DNA of 64,000 nucleotides from NCBI GenBank assembly GCA_051746985.1, contig JBNJFP010000002.1:1-64000 (forward strand), written 5' to 3'. Position numbers and translations under genes: made by a program. Below, in pieces: positions 26,585 through 35,507 of the stretch. This stretch comes from Fodinibius sp051746985. Lineage in GTDB: Bacteria > Bacteroidota > Rhodothermia > Balneolales > Balneolaceae. The notes under the pieces are model-generated. The model saw nothing but the letters and a program-made list of their open reading frames with translations, made no database searches and had not been told where the DNA came from. How positions within the stretch are numbered: position 1 is the first letter of the stretch; each line of letters starts with the position of its first letter.

Positions 26585-27313
26585 ATGGCTACGCCCGAAG
26601 CCGACAAAGGCACCCTTTATTTAATCCCCAATACCCTCGGTAAAACACCCGAGAATAATACCATTCCTGGATATGTACTTAATATAATTCGCCGGATGGA
26701 GGTGCTTGTGGTCGAAAATGTGCAAACGGCCTCGCGGTATCTGCAATGGGTTGGAGATACCATTCCAGAGTATGAAATTGAGTTTCTGCTGCTGAATAAA
26801 AGAACTCCTGTTCGTGAAATAGCTTCGTTTTTGGATCCCCTTAAAAAAGGAAAAGATGCTGGCTTACTATCTGAGGCGGGGTGTCCGGTGGTGGCTGATC
26901 CGGGGTCGGAATTGATAAAAATGGCACACAGCCAACAGATAAAAGTGCACCCGTTAGTGGGGCCATCATCTATCTTATTGGCATTGATGGGATCGGGATT
27001 TAACGGGCAGCAGTTTACCTTTCACGGATACCTGCCCATCAATCAAAATAAGCGTCAATCAGCTATCCAAAAACTGGAGCAGCAGTCGAAGCAGAGTGGC
27101 GGTACGCAACTTTTTATGGAGGCGCCTCATCGCAATGATGAGGTAGTTGAGGATGTGATTCGATATTGCCAACCGACTACCCGCTTCTGTACGGCTACCA
27201 ATTTGACGCTTCCCGATGAGCGGATCGTATCCAAAAAAATATCGGCATGGCGAAAAGAGGCCGGTAATTCGATCAACAAAAAACCCACCATATTTCTGTT
27301 ATACGCCTCTTAA
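26585..27313 (+). CDS. RsmI-like SAM-dependent methyltransferase (tetrapyrrole methylase fold)
   Basis: 242 residues. The N-terminus GTLYLIPNTLGK and the block LLSEAGCPVVADPGSELIKM with VGPSSILLALMGSGFNGQQF match the RsmI family, which 2'-O-methylates C1402 of 16S rRNA. The C-terminal part includes FMEAPHRNDEVVEDVIRYC. It is shorter than typical RsmI (about 280) and has PNTLG where classical RsmI has PIGN, so it belongs to the paralogous group common in Bacteroidota. The target may differ from 16S C1402. A bidirectional terminator follows. Confidence 0.83.
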   Translation: MATPEADKGTLYLIPNTLGKTPENNTIPGYVLNIIRRMEVLVVENVQTASRYLQWVGDTIPEYEIEFLLLNKRTPVREIASFLDPLKKGKDAGLLSEAGCPVVADPGSELIKMAHSQQIKVHPLVGPSSILLALMGSGFNGQQFTFHGYLPINQNKRQSAIQKLEQQSKQSGGTQLFMEAPHRNDEVVEDVIRYCQPTTRFCTATNLTLPDERIVSKKISAWRKEAGNSINKKPTIFLLYAS

Positions 27314-27442
27314 AATATTTTGCAATATATATCGCAGCAGAGCTACGGATTGAGATAATATTCAGATCATTTTGCAACACAGCCATAAATGAGATGTAAG
27401 CAGCTCGGGGAGTGAAACCCAAGACAAAAGTTTGTGCAAAAT

Positions 27443-27477
27443 AAAAAAGCCTGTTCATTTTAAGAACAGGCTTTTTT
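27443..27477. terminator. Bidirectional rho-independent terminator
   Basis: A perfect 14-bp stem (A-run plus GCCTGTTC and its complement) with a 7-base loop is flanked by A and T runs on either side. It serves both the RsmI-like gene (plus) and the ankyrin gene (minus). Confidence 0.92.
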
Positions 27478-27496
27478 TGAAATTAAATATTATAAC

Positions 27497-28073
27497 CTAA
27501 GCCCCGGCATCTTCGAGCATGTGTACGATATTATCATAGTGGTGAGAGCTTGCCTGATCTTTTGCTGACCAGCCACGATCATCTACAACCACCACTTCGC
27601 TGTGATGCTGTATCAACAATTGTACAATTGCATCGTAACCGTTGCTTGATGCCCAGTACAACGCGCTGGTTCCCCGATTATCTCGGATATTGACATCAGC
27701 TCCATGGTCGAGCAGATATTGAACAACNNNNNNNNNNNNNNNNNNNNNNNNNNNNNNNNNNNNNNNNNNNNNNNNNNNNNNNNNNNNNNNNNNNNNNNNN
27801 NNNNNNNNNNNNNNNNNNNNNNNNNNNTGCATCGTAACCGTTGCTTGATGCCCAGTACAACGCGCTGGTTCCCCGATTATCTCGGATATTGACATCAGCT
27901 CCATGGTCGAGCAGATATTGAACAACTTCGAGGTGTCCGTGTTTAGCGGCTTTCATCAATGCCGTTCGATCATGCTCATCGCTGGTATTAACGTTAGCCC
28001 CATCTGATAAATGCTTTTTTACTACTTCCAAATCTCCAGATTCCGCTGCTTCAAGAAAGGCGTTTTCTTCCAT
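27497..28073 (-). CDS. Ankyrin repeat protein, interrupted by an assembly gap
   Basis: The start MEENAFLEAAESGDLEVVKK is preceded by a strong Shine-Dalgarno (AAGGAGG, 28082-28088). Ankyrin repeats of 33 residues follow: RTALMKAAKHGHLEVVQYLL, then GADVNIRDNRGTSALYWASS, ending WSAKDQASSHHYDNIVHMLE. A 100-N gap splits the gene and the two sides are in different frames. The 99 bp on either side of the gap are identical. Removing one copy plus the N run (199 bases) restores a single 125-residue frame with about four ankyrin units. Alternatively, the gap hides extra identical repeats. No signal peptide, so a cytoplasmic protein-binding scaffold is likely. Confidence 0.8.
27629..27727 (-). repeat. 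99-bp exact repeat, copy 1 (left flank of gap)
   Basis: Identical base for base to 27828-27926. It encodes exactly 33 codons, one ankyrin unit (VVQYLLDHGADVNIRD onward to SSNGYDA), and ends at the first N of the gap. Confidence 0.97.
27728..27827. other. Assembly gap of 100 N
   Basis: One hundred consecutive undetermined bases, a standard placeholder for a gap of unknown size, flanked by the 99-bp exact duplication. Confidence 1.
27828..27926 (-). repeat. 99-bp exact repeat, copy 2 (right flank of gap)
   Basis: Begins immediately after the last N and matches 27629-27727 over its entire length. Identity stops exactly where the match to the other flank runs into the gap. Confidence 0.97.
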
Positions 28074-28270
28074 ATGTAAACCTCCTTATTTAGGATTAAA
28101 GGTGGGTCTGTAAATCATTTTAATTGATTGAATGATTATAGTCAACCCTACTGATTAAAATTGATTTAAAATCTTTAACTAAATAATAGAGCCCTTGATT
28201 GTGCCTTATTGCAACGGCTACAAAAGTAAAGATTATTCGATTTATCAGAGCGTTTTCAGAAAGGGTATTA

Positions 28271-29278
28271 CTATTCACTTTTGGAAGCCAAAATATCTCG
28301 TTCTTTGAGTTCATGGAGAATTAGTTCTGTGAGGTCACTCTTAAAGGGAAATTCATATCTAATATCCAGCACATACGCTTTTACTCGGAATTTGACGATA
28401 AAACTACGTCCACTCATCTCATTTAAGGCAATAACAGAAACCGGCTTTTTTAAATAAACATATCTCGATGTTACAGCCGCGCGGTATGCAATACGTTTTA
28501 CGAGATCCACATCCACACCCATCGGCAAAAATATTTCGGCCACTACCTGACAATCGAGCGCACTGGAGTTAGCGTTGGATACTGCTTTGTTCATCAGTTC
28601 ACTGTTGGGTATGGTAACTACTGAATCATCAGGTGTTACCATACGGCTCGAACGTAACCCAATAGAAAGTACTTCGCCATAGTGTTCGGCCACTTCGATT
28701 TTGTCGCCCACCTGAAACGGCCGATCCATAATAATGATAAATCCGCCAAAAATATTTTTAAGGATATCCTGCGCTGCAAATCCCACGGCGATACCAACCG
28801 AGGCCAATACCGTGATAATAGTACTTAACGGTGGGTTTATAATCCCTGCAATAATAATATATATCGCAAAAGACCATATCACCAAGCGAATTATCGGGAT
28901 GGTTCGTTTAATGCCAAGGCGGTAGCGGGTAAATTTTTCTGACAGATTATCAAGCACGTACACCGTCAACCAATTGAGAAAATACGTAGCAATCAGCATG
29001 AAAATGATGGCCAGTATAATCCCTGCCGAAATAAAATCTTCAATCTTTGACAGGGCATCTTGGGTATCTTCTCCCAACTCATCTATACCCGAAGCGGTAT
29101 CGACCTCGGCAGAATCTGCCTTTGCAACCGTATCAACCCGAATGGTATCGTCCTCAATGATTTCGATAATTAGGGTAGTGTCTTGCTGCGTTAGGGTATC
29201 GGCCTGACCAAAAGCAGTTGGTTGCATCATCAAAAAACAACCAAATACTAATATTAAAAGCGTTAATTTGTTCCTCAT
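28271..29278 (-). CDS. MscS family mechanosensitive channel
   Basis: 335 residues. A signal peptide (about 1-24, ending AFGQA) and an acidic Thr/Asp-rich periplasmic segment (25-80) precede membrane helices at about 84-106 and 127-148. The pore-lining helix and gate follow with LASVGIAVGFAAQDILKNIF and GGFIIIMDRPFQVGDKIEV, the MscS signature. The beta domain contains SIGLRSSRMVTPDDSVVTIP. Small MscS channels open under membrane tension to release solutes. The gene starts four bases after the large ATPase gene ends, so the two are co-transcribed and probably work together. Confidence 0.93.
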   Translation of the reverse strand: MRNKLTLLILVFGCFLMMQPTAFGQADTLTQQDTTLIIEIIEDDTIRVDTVAKADSAEVDTASGIDELGEDTQDALSKIEDFISAGIILAIIFMLIATYFLNWLTVYVLDNLSEKFTRYRLGIKRTIPIIRLVIWSFAIYIIIAGIINPPLSTIITVLASVGIAVGFAAQDILKNIFGGFIIIMDRPFQVGDKIEVAEHYGEVLSIGLRSSRMVTPDDSVVTIPNSELMNKAVSNANSSALDCQVVAEIFLPMGVDVDLVKRIAYRAAVTSRYVYLKKPVSVIALNEMSGRSFIVKFRVKAYVLDIRYEFPFKSDLTELILHELKERDILASKSE

Positions 29279-29282
29279 AACA

Positions 29283-32222
29283 TTACACCAAGTGAATTAT
29301 ATTACGCTCTTTGAGCGTACGTACTATTTGTCGATATACCAGATGGTTGATGGTATAAAGATCCCCCTTTTTCTCAAGTAGTCCGCGGGATCGCAATCGA
29401 TTGATCATTAAGCGACTTTCTTCGCGGCTTGTATTCAAAACCATTGCAAGATAATCATCCAGCAACGTATCGTGCAGCACAAATGCAGCAAGGGTAAACA
29501 GTACGTCGGTACTTAAGTTATCAAGCATCTCAACCTTTTTAACCTCTAATGGTTCTATATAAAAGCAGGTGTCATCATAATCTCGAATTGATCGAATCCA
29601 AAATATGATTGCCACCGACGCATTTCCTTCGGCTAATTCAGACAGCTTTTCAAAATATTTTTCCTGCAAATGTTCTTGCGCCTTACCTTCCTGATCTTTC
29701 AATTTTCGGAAGGTCCTGGATTTCAACATACTGTCATCCGGTTCAAAATATAGGGAATACCCGCTGGCGCGGTGCCTGTTAAGGATTACCTTTTCAATCT
29801 GCTCGGCATTTAACCCATCACTTTTAGCCACGTGTGAAAAGTGTTCACTTATCTGAAGTACTTTTTCTAAAAACGTCCAGGCGTAACGCGAGCAGCTAAT
29901 CATCCAGAAAACATTTAATCGCGTTTCTGTTATCAGGTAACAAAGTTTTTCGATAGCTTCGAAACCGTTAATGTTACGCACAAAACAATTTTGAAGCGAC
30001 TCTAACACTACGGCTCTGGGACTCTCAAATTGATTTATTTCAGTAATCAGATCATCGACCGTGTTAGCTTGTTTTAAATCCAGTTCAGACGTTATTTTGT
30101 TAATTAGCTGTGCTTCGGTCCATATTGTATCTTCAAATTCTATGTGCGCTATTTCCTGATTTTGAAGCTGTTGATCCAGCATCAAATCCAGAAACGACGA
30201 CTTTCCACTTCCTTTTTCTCCCACCACGGCAAACAGCGAGGGAATTTGTTTTTGCCACTGTTCATAAGCTTTTTTAAACGTTTGAATCGATTCATCACTC
30301 CTCACATTAAACCGTTCATCGGCAGAGGTATCAAAATTAAAAAGTTGCCTATAGATATAAGGCAATTCTTTCATTTTTTGATCGGTCTCTGACAAGTAGC
30401 TGGCAATATCGGCCCGCTTTGCTTTTTCGACCTTTTGGTGTTCAATCCCAAGCAAATGCTTGCCTTTGAACAGGTATTTACTACTTTTTTTACCGGCAAA
30501 TCGCGCCCATATCATCAGGCGTTCTTCCATAGCTGCCCAACGAGAATCCAATAGAGTACGCCAACCATTGGTCGTCTCTTTAACCCTGTACTTCGCCTTA
30601 AGCAATTGCAGTTCTTTTATATTACCCTCGTGCAGTAGCGACAACAATGATGACGAAAACCGCTCCTCTCCCTCTTCGAGATGCTGTTCAATAGTGTCCC
30701 ATTTTTCTGAGGTCCGCTCTTGAAGTGTCCCAACCTTAGCTAAAATACGTTCAAGCGCTTCACGTGCTACCTCCCTGGGATCTTCAGACTGCTCGAGGTC
30801 TTCTTCTTTAACTTCGAGAACAGATTCCAAATTTACCTGGATAATATTTTGAATCTCTTCGACATCCTCCAAGCTTTGCGATAAAAATGCTTCGTTCTCT
30901 TGCTCAGATGGTTGCAACACATTGATAAATTGCTCGCGCAACGCACGAACAACCAGCTGGCGCCACTCAATCTCTTTTTGGTTTGCCGTTGGGGGATTTT
31001 TTTCCAGATCGACATCAAAAATAAGTAATGCACGTTCAGAAGATTGTCCTGCACTTAGCAGCAGATCTTCAAAAAAATGTTCGGTCTTTTCCGATAAAAT
31101 TCGCTTCTCTAAAAGCTGATTCATCGGCTCAATTATTTCGGTTCTTAGAAAGGAATCCAGCCTATCCCTTAAACCATCAATATTGATAACCTCCTCCTCA
31201 TGCACTTGCCCAACAGCCTGCTCAAGCATGCGCTGCAGCTCAGAAAGAGGCTTATCCAAATGCTCAACAAACAAACCCTTATAGGTCTCCCTGAATTTTT
31301 TTATTCGTGAGCTGAGGTGCACCCACAGTTTCAAAAATTGAATCACATCTTGCGTGCGTTTAAGAAATAGCTGTTGTATTTTTCTCCACTGCTCAACATT
31401 AGACTGTTGGCCCTCCAGCAGATGTCGCCTCGTTTCTTGCAGCTGGGGATCCGAAAATGTCGAACCACGCTGTTCGATCGTACCAGCCGTTTCAACCTTT
31501 TTTTCTATTGCTGATTTCTTATTCTCAACAAAATTGGAAACCTGCTGCTGCAACTTGAATTTTTGCTGCTCCAGCTTATCGCTTTTGGAACTAATAAAGT
31601 CTTCAACCTCCAGCGCCCCATCCTTATCATGACTGGCAACAACCAGGTCTTCCAAGTCAGTAATAATTTCGAGCTGCATGCGCTGCAGTTCATGCGATAT
31701 CCCTGATACAAACTCCTCATCCATCAGAAAATGAACTGTCACATTGCGTAACGGAATCTCCTGTTTCCATTTGGGATAAGGTCGCACATCCCCACCAAAA
31801 AGTGATTTTATCCGCTGCCCCAAGGAAAAAAACGACCGTGATACTACCCTGACAATCTGTTTGCCAATTTTCGCTGCTTTGGTAAAAAAGGGGTCGCTCT
31901 TTTGCAGAGTGAACCGAGATTCATTCTGCCTCCATACTTCCAACGCCGGAAATGCTTCAGCTATCTCATCTACTGCGGCAACATAGGTCTCACTAAAGCT
32001 TTGGGCGCCCTCATCGGCAATGGTATTTTCAATATTCTTAAAAATGCTCAAAAAGCCTTGCTCGGTTGATTCCCCAGCTTCGTGCTTTCGTTCCAATGCC
32101 GACACATATCTCAGCAGCTGATCGAAAAAAGAAAAACGGCTTTCAATATGCTGTTTTATTCCTTCCAGCAGCTGTCTTTGTATCGCCGCCTGTAGCTTTT
32201 CTCTAAATTCCTGACGATTCAA
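29283..32222 (-). CDS. Large P-loop ATPase with coiled-coil N-terminus, linked to MscS
   Basis: 979 residues, family not recognised. Residues about 1-620 are predominantly charged, helical and heptad-rich (for example QQKFKLQQQVSNFVENKKSA), with no clear membrane segment or signal peptide. A P-loop GEKGSGKSS lies at 668-676 (Lys674). A probable Walker B strand is PRAVVLESLQ, and NVFWMISCSRYAW resembles the sensor strand of AAA/STAND ATPases. The C-terminal about 80 residues (MINRLRSRGLLEKKGDLYTI, then VYRQIVRTLKERNIIHLV) form a winged-helix-like module. That order, long helical sensor then NTPase then winged helix, is seen in ORC/STAND-type proteins. The gene precedes mscS by four bases. A regulatory link to the channel is inferred from context. 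Confidence 0.7.
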   Translation of the reverse strand: MNRQEFREKLQAAIQRQLLEGIKQHIESRFSFFDQLLRYVSALERKHEAGESTEQGFLSIFKNIENTIADEGAQSFSETYVAAVDEIAEAFPALEVWRQNESRFTLQKSDPFFTKAAKIGKQIVRVVSRSFFSLGQRIKSLFGGDVRPYPKWKQEIPLRNVTVHFLMDEEFVSGISHELQRMQLEIITDLEDLVVASHDKDGALEVEDFISSKSDKLEQQKFKLQQQVSNFVENKKSAIEKKVETAGTIEQRGSTFSDPQLQETRRHLLEGQQSNVEQWRKIQQLFLKRTQDVIQFLKLWVHLSSRIKKFRETYKGLFVEHLDKPLSELQRMLEQAVGQVHEEEVINIDGLRDRLDSFLRTEIIEPMNQLLEKRILSEKTEHFFEDLLLSAGQSSERALLIFDVDLEKNPPTANQKEIEWRQLVVRALREQFINVLQPSEQENEAFLSQSLEDVEEIQNIIQVNLESVLEVKEEDLEQSEDPREVAREALERILAKVGTLQERTSEKWDTIEQHLEEGEERFSSSLLSLLHEGNIKELQLLKAKYRVKETTNGWRTLLDSRWAAMEERLMIWARFAGKKSSKYLFKGKHLLGIEHQKVEKAKRADIASYLSETDQKMKELPYIYRQLFNFDTSADERFNVRSDESIQTFKKAYEQWQKQIPSLFAVVGEKGSGKSSFLDLMLDQQLQNQEIAHIEFEDTIWTEAQLINKITSELDLKQANTVDDLITEINQFESPRAVVLESLQNCFVRNINGFEAIEKLCYLITETRLNVFWMISCSRYAWTFLEKVLQISEHFSHVAKSDGLNAEQIEKVILNRHRASGYSLYFEPDDSMLKSRTFRKLKDQEGKAQEHLQEKYFEKLSELAEGNASVAIIFWIRSIRDYDDTCFYIEPLEVKKVEMLDNLSTDVLFTLAAFVLHDTLLDDYLAMVLNTSREESRLMINRLRSRGLLEKKGDLYTINHLVYRQIVRTLKERNIIHLV

Positions 32223-32381
32223 TGATAAAAACGTTGATTAAATTTAAATCGTAATTTGATTAAAATATGATGAAATACAAATTAATACCCAGCGTTTATT
32301 GAAAGACACTATTTTGATATCTGCCTTTTTATTCTTGAGTAAATATTAGTTAATTTCAAGAAAATTATTACTCAGCATTTA

Positions 32382-33689
32382 ATGGTCATACAGGTGATCG
32401 ATCCCATTTCGAAATACATACGCTCTTCATCGATATTTAGAAATTTCTGGTCGGTCTTTTTGGCTTTCATTTTTATTAGCTGCAGCCTTACCTCACTTGG
32501 TTATGGGCAAGATAATCCCCTGAAAAAGTTAACCACCTCCGAACGCAGCGACGGTAAAGGCGAGGTTATTCGATTTCATCTTGAAGAATCGGTGGATTCG
32601 TTCGAGGTTTATCAACCCGATCTCGATCTAATACAGATGACTTTGTATCAGGAAAATATTGATACGGCCAATATCGAGCTACCCGAAATCTCTTCAGCTT
32701 TTGATGAAATCAGCTTTTATGATATTCCCAATGGCATCGGTGTTGATATCTATATCGCCGAAGAAAAATATTACGATGGGAAAGCTTACTACGACGGGGG
32801 AAGTGATGATTTGCTGCTGGGATTGACAAAAACGGATCAATCCGAACTGGAATACATCACCGAAGAAACAGATCCTATTATTTGGTCCAGTTTTACCATT
32901 AGCGAAAGAAACTTGCTCGAAGGTAACGGCGATGAAGAGGAACCGTCTATTAGTGCCGACTACAATAAAACCCGCAATAAGATGAAGTTTGATGTCGTCG
33001 TCATCGATCCCGGTCATGGTGGACATGACCCTGGATCCATCGGCTATAAAAATATCAAAGAAAAGGATATCGTTCTGAATATTGCCAAAAAGTTGGGCGG
33101 ATATATCGAAGAATATCTGCCCGAGGTAGAAGTCGTTTATACCCGTGATGACGACACTTTTGTAGAGCTCGAAGAACGCGGAAGTATTGCCAACGACGCC
33201 GAAGGAGATCTGTTTATTTCTATCCACTGCAATTCTCATTCTTCGCGGCAGGCCTTTGGTACAGAACTCTATTTTCTGGGACTCGAACGAAGCGAATCTG
33301 CCTTAGAAGTGATGCGCAGAGAGAATAAAGTAGTACGATCGAATAATGACACCGAACAACAGGAATTGAGCCAAGAAGAGTTGCTCGTTTATGAGCTGGC
33401 CAACAGCAGCTATATTGCAAACAGCGAGCAGATTGCCGGCATGATGGATTACCAATTTGATGAGCGGGCCCAACGCCATTCACGCGGGGTAAAACAAGGA
33501 CGTTTTGTAGTCTTGTATCACGCATCGATGCCAGCAGTATTGATTGAAACAGGCTTTATCAGCAATCCCGGCGAAGCGCGATACCTCACGTCAGAAAGAG
33601 GACAGACTTACATGGCCTCGGCTATATTCAGAGCGATACGAAACTTCAAAGAGAAATCCGAAAACGGTAATACATCAACCTCTAAATAG
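32382..33689 (+). CDS. N-acetylmuramoyl-L-alanine amidase
   Basis: 435 residues. A long N-terminus with a hydrophobic signal (about 25-45, ending GYGQ) is followed by an AMIN-like beta domain (about 50-180) and an amidase_3 catalytic domain (about 205-430). Zinc and catalytic motifs are visible: VVIDPGHGGHDPGSIG, FISIHCNSHSS and the final PAVLIETGFISNPGEA with the catalytic Glu. It cleaves the lactyl-amide bond between muramic acid and the stem peptide during cell separation or wall turnover, acting in the periplasm. The start at 32382 gives a 24-residue n-region, unusually long; a later start is possible. It precedes udk by 8 bases. Confidence 0.92.
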   Translation: MVIQVIDPISKYIRSSSIFRNFWSVFLAFIFISCSLTSLGYGQDNPLKKLTTSERSDGKGEVIRFHLEESVDSFEVYQPDLDLIQMTLYQENIDTANIELPEISSAFDEISFYDIPNGIGVDIYIAEEKYYDGKAYYDGGSDDLLLGLTKTDQSELEYITEETDPIIWSSFTISERNLLEGNGDEEEPSISADYNKTRNKMKFDVVVIDPGHGGHDPGSIGYKNIKEKDIVLNIAKKLGGYIEEYLPEVEVVYTRDDDTFVELEERGSIANDAEGDLFISIHCNSHSSRQAFGTELYFLGLERSESALEVMRRENKVVRSNNDTEQQELSQEELLVYELANSSYIANSEQIAGMMDYQFDERAQRHSRGVKQGRFVVLYHASMPAVLIETGFISNPGEARYLTSERGQTYMASAIFRAIRNFKEKSENGNTSTSK

Positions 33690-33697
33690 CGTTTATA

Positions 33698-34339
33698 TTG
33701 GAACCTTTAATTATTGGTGTCGCAGGCGGCAGCGGCTCAGGAAAAACAACAGTAGTAGAACACATTATTGACGCCGTTGGGGAAGATGATATTCTGCTCA
33801 TCCAGCACGATTCCTATTACCGAGACCTGAAACATCTCTCCTTCGAAGAGCGCAGCAAACAAAATTTTGACCATCCCTCATCGCTGGAAACCGAGCTCAT
33901 GATTCGTCATATCGAAGCACTCAGAGAAGGATACCAGGTTGAGATCCCCATTTACAACTTTAGCAAACATATCCGCAAAGAAGAAACGAGGCTGGCCCGC
34001 CCCAAAGAAATTATTTTGGTGGATGGCATCCTGGTCTTTACCGAAAAAGAGCTGCGCGAACTGATGGATATCAAATTGTATGTGGATACCGATGATGATA
34101 TCCGTCTTCTACGCCGTATTCAGCGCGACATTGTTGAGCGTGACCGCGAACTCGAGCACGTACTCTCACAGTACCAGCAATTTGTTCGTCCCATGCACCT
34201 CGAATTTGTAGAACCCACCAAGCGATACGCCGATATTATTATCCCGCACGGCGGTGAAAATAAGGTTGCCCTCGATATGGTAAACGCTCTTATTCAGGAG
34301 CGACTCAACAGCGAATCAATCAACCTGAATGAAGAATAA
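33698..34339 (+). CDS. udk: Uridine kinase
   Basis: 213 residues. It starts at TTG (33698); no ATG is available before the conserved P-loop GGSGSGKT (10-17) in PLIIGVAGGSGSGKTTV. Other motifs: QHDSYYRDLKHLSFEER (about 37-53), FDHPSSLETELM, YNFSKHIRKEET and VDGILVF. It phosphorylates uridine and cytidine in pyrimidine salvage. Length is the family norm. It follows the amidase gene by 8 bases, so they are probably co-transcribed. Confidence 0.94.
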   Translation: MEPLIIGVAGGSGSGKTTVVEHIIDAVGEDDILLIQHDSYYRDLKHLSFEERSKQNFDHPSSLETELMIRHIEALREGYQVEIPIYNFSKHIRKEETRLARPKEIILVDGILVFTEKELRELMDIKLYVDTDDDIRLLRRIQRDIVERDRELEHVLSQYQQFVRPMHLEFVEPTKRYADIIIPHGGENKVALDMVNALIQERLNSESINLNEE

Positions 34340-34411
34340 CGATTCGGAATGATTTTATAGCATTCAATGCTGTTAAGATAGCTACTGCTAACATTAAACA
34401 CTGTAAAAGAT

Positions 34412-35131
34412 ATGGACATCAACAATAAAAAAGCTATTGTAACGGGTGCCAGCAGCGGCATAGGCATCGACTTTAGTCAGGCTTTAATCAATAAAGGAGC
34501 CACCGTTTACGGGCTGGCCCGAAGCACCAACAAGCTGAAAAAAGTGCAGTCAGAGCTGGGCGAACAGTTCATCCCCGTCACCATGGATATCACCGAGCAC
34601 GATGCTATCCAGCAATGGATTTCGGATACTTTTTCTGAGGATAATACTCCCGAAATTTTGATCAACAATGCCGGGCTCGGCCGCTTTGCGGATGTGGATG
34701 AGCTGTCGCTTGAGGAATGGGAAGCGATGATCCAGACCAACCTCTCGGGCACTTTTTATATGACACGTCAGCTCGTGCCCCTGATGAAGCAACACCCCGC
34801 AACATGCCATATCATCAATATCGCATCCATCGCCGGTAAAATCGGAAATCCCAAAATGACAGGGTACAACGCCTCAAAGTTTGGGGTTCGTGGATTCAGC
34901 GAAGCACTTTTCAAGGAAGTTCGCTACGACGGCATTAAGGTAACCTGCTTTTATCCCGGCTCTATTGCCACCAGCTTTTTTGGGGATAAAGACATCGACA
35001 CCCATCCCAATATGATGCAGCCCGAAGATGTGGCCAATGTGCTGATTAACATTTTAGAGACCCCCGACAACTTCCTGATTAACGATATTACCATGCGGCC
35101 GCTCAACCCCAAACCACCTTCTGAGGAATAA
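34412..35131 (+). CDS. SDR family oxidoreductase
   Basis: 239-residue classical short-chain dehydrogenase. The cofactor motif is VTGASSGIG (about 9-17), NNAG is at about 86-89, and the catalytic Ser, Tyr and Lys sit in IINIASIAGK and YNASKFG. An Arg after the second strand (YGLARSTNKL) hints at NADP(H) preference. The substrate is not evident. It ends one base before the DUF4296 lipoprotein gene. Confidence 0.9.
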   Translation: MDINNKKAIVTGASSGIGIDFSQALINKGATVYGLARSTNKLKKVQSELGEQFIPVTMDITEHDAIQQWISDTFSEDNTPEILINNAGLGRFADVDELSLEEWEAMIQTNLSGTFYMTRQLVPLMKQHPATCHIINIASIAGKIGNPKMTGYNASKFGVRGFSEALFKEVRYDGIKVTCFYPGSIATSFFGDKDIDTHPNMMQPEDVANVLINILETPDNFLINDITMRPLNPKPPSEE

Positions 35132-35132
35132 T

Positions 35133-35504
35133 ATGCGTTGCTCGCTGCTGCTTGTTTTACTGCCATGTTTTTTTGTTTTGGGATGCTCCGACAAGCCTCC
35201 AAAACCTGCCGACCTCATCCCGGAAGAACAATACGTTGAGTTGATGGTCGATCTGCAACTCGTTCGCTCGTATGGCGAAACCATGCAGGCCGACAGTGCA
35301 ACCGTCGATTCGCTGACCTCAGAAGTGTTTGATAAATACGACACCACCGATTCGGTATTCCAGCAAAGTCACAACTACTATCAACAATTTCCCGCCCAGC
35401 ACCAACTGCGCATTGAAAACGCCATCGAAAAGCTCAAAATGGATCAGGTTGCCAATGAAAATCAACAAGAACAAAACCGCAGGGATACCGTATTAAGCGA
35501 ATAA
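35133..35504 (+). CDS. DUF4296 lipoprotein
   Basis: 123 residues. Signal with lipobox VLGC (Cys18), then PPKPADLIPEEQYVELMVDL, which is the opening of DUF4296, a small family found in Bacteroidota. The remainder is helical (VFQQSHNYYQQFPAQHQLRI). Function is unknown. It is expected to be lipid-anchored outside the cytoplasm. It is one base from the SDR gene upstream and converges on recQ with 3 bases between stop codons. Confidence 0.85.
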   Translation: MRCSLLLVLLPCFFVLGCSDKPPKPADLIPEEQYVELMVDLQLVRSYGETMQADSATVDSLTSEVFDKYDTTDSVFQQSHNYYQQFPAQHQLRIENAIEKLKMDQVANENQQEQNRRDTVLSE

Positions 35505-35507
35505 AAA

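Noticed and set aside
27696..28073. Two separate truncated ankyrin genes around the gap
   Set aside because: The frame break is explained by the 100-N gap and the exact 99-bp duplication; collapse gives one intact gene.
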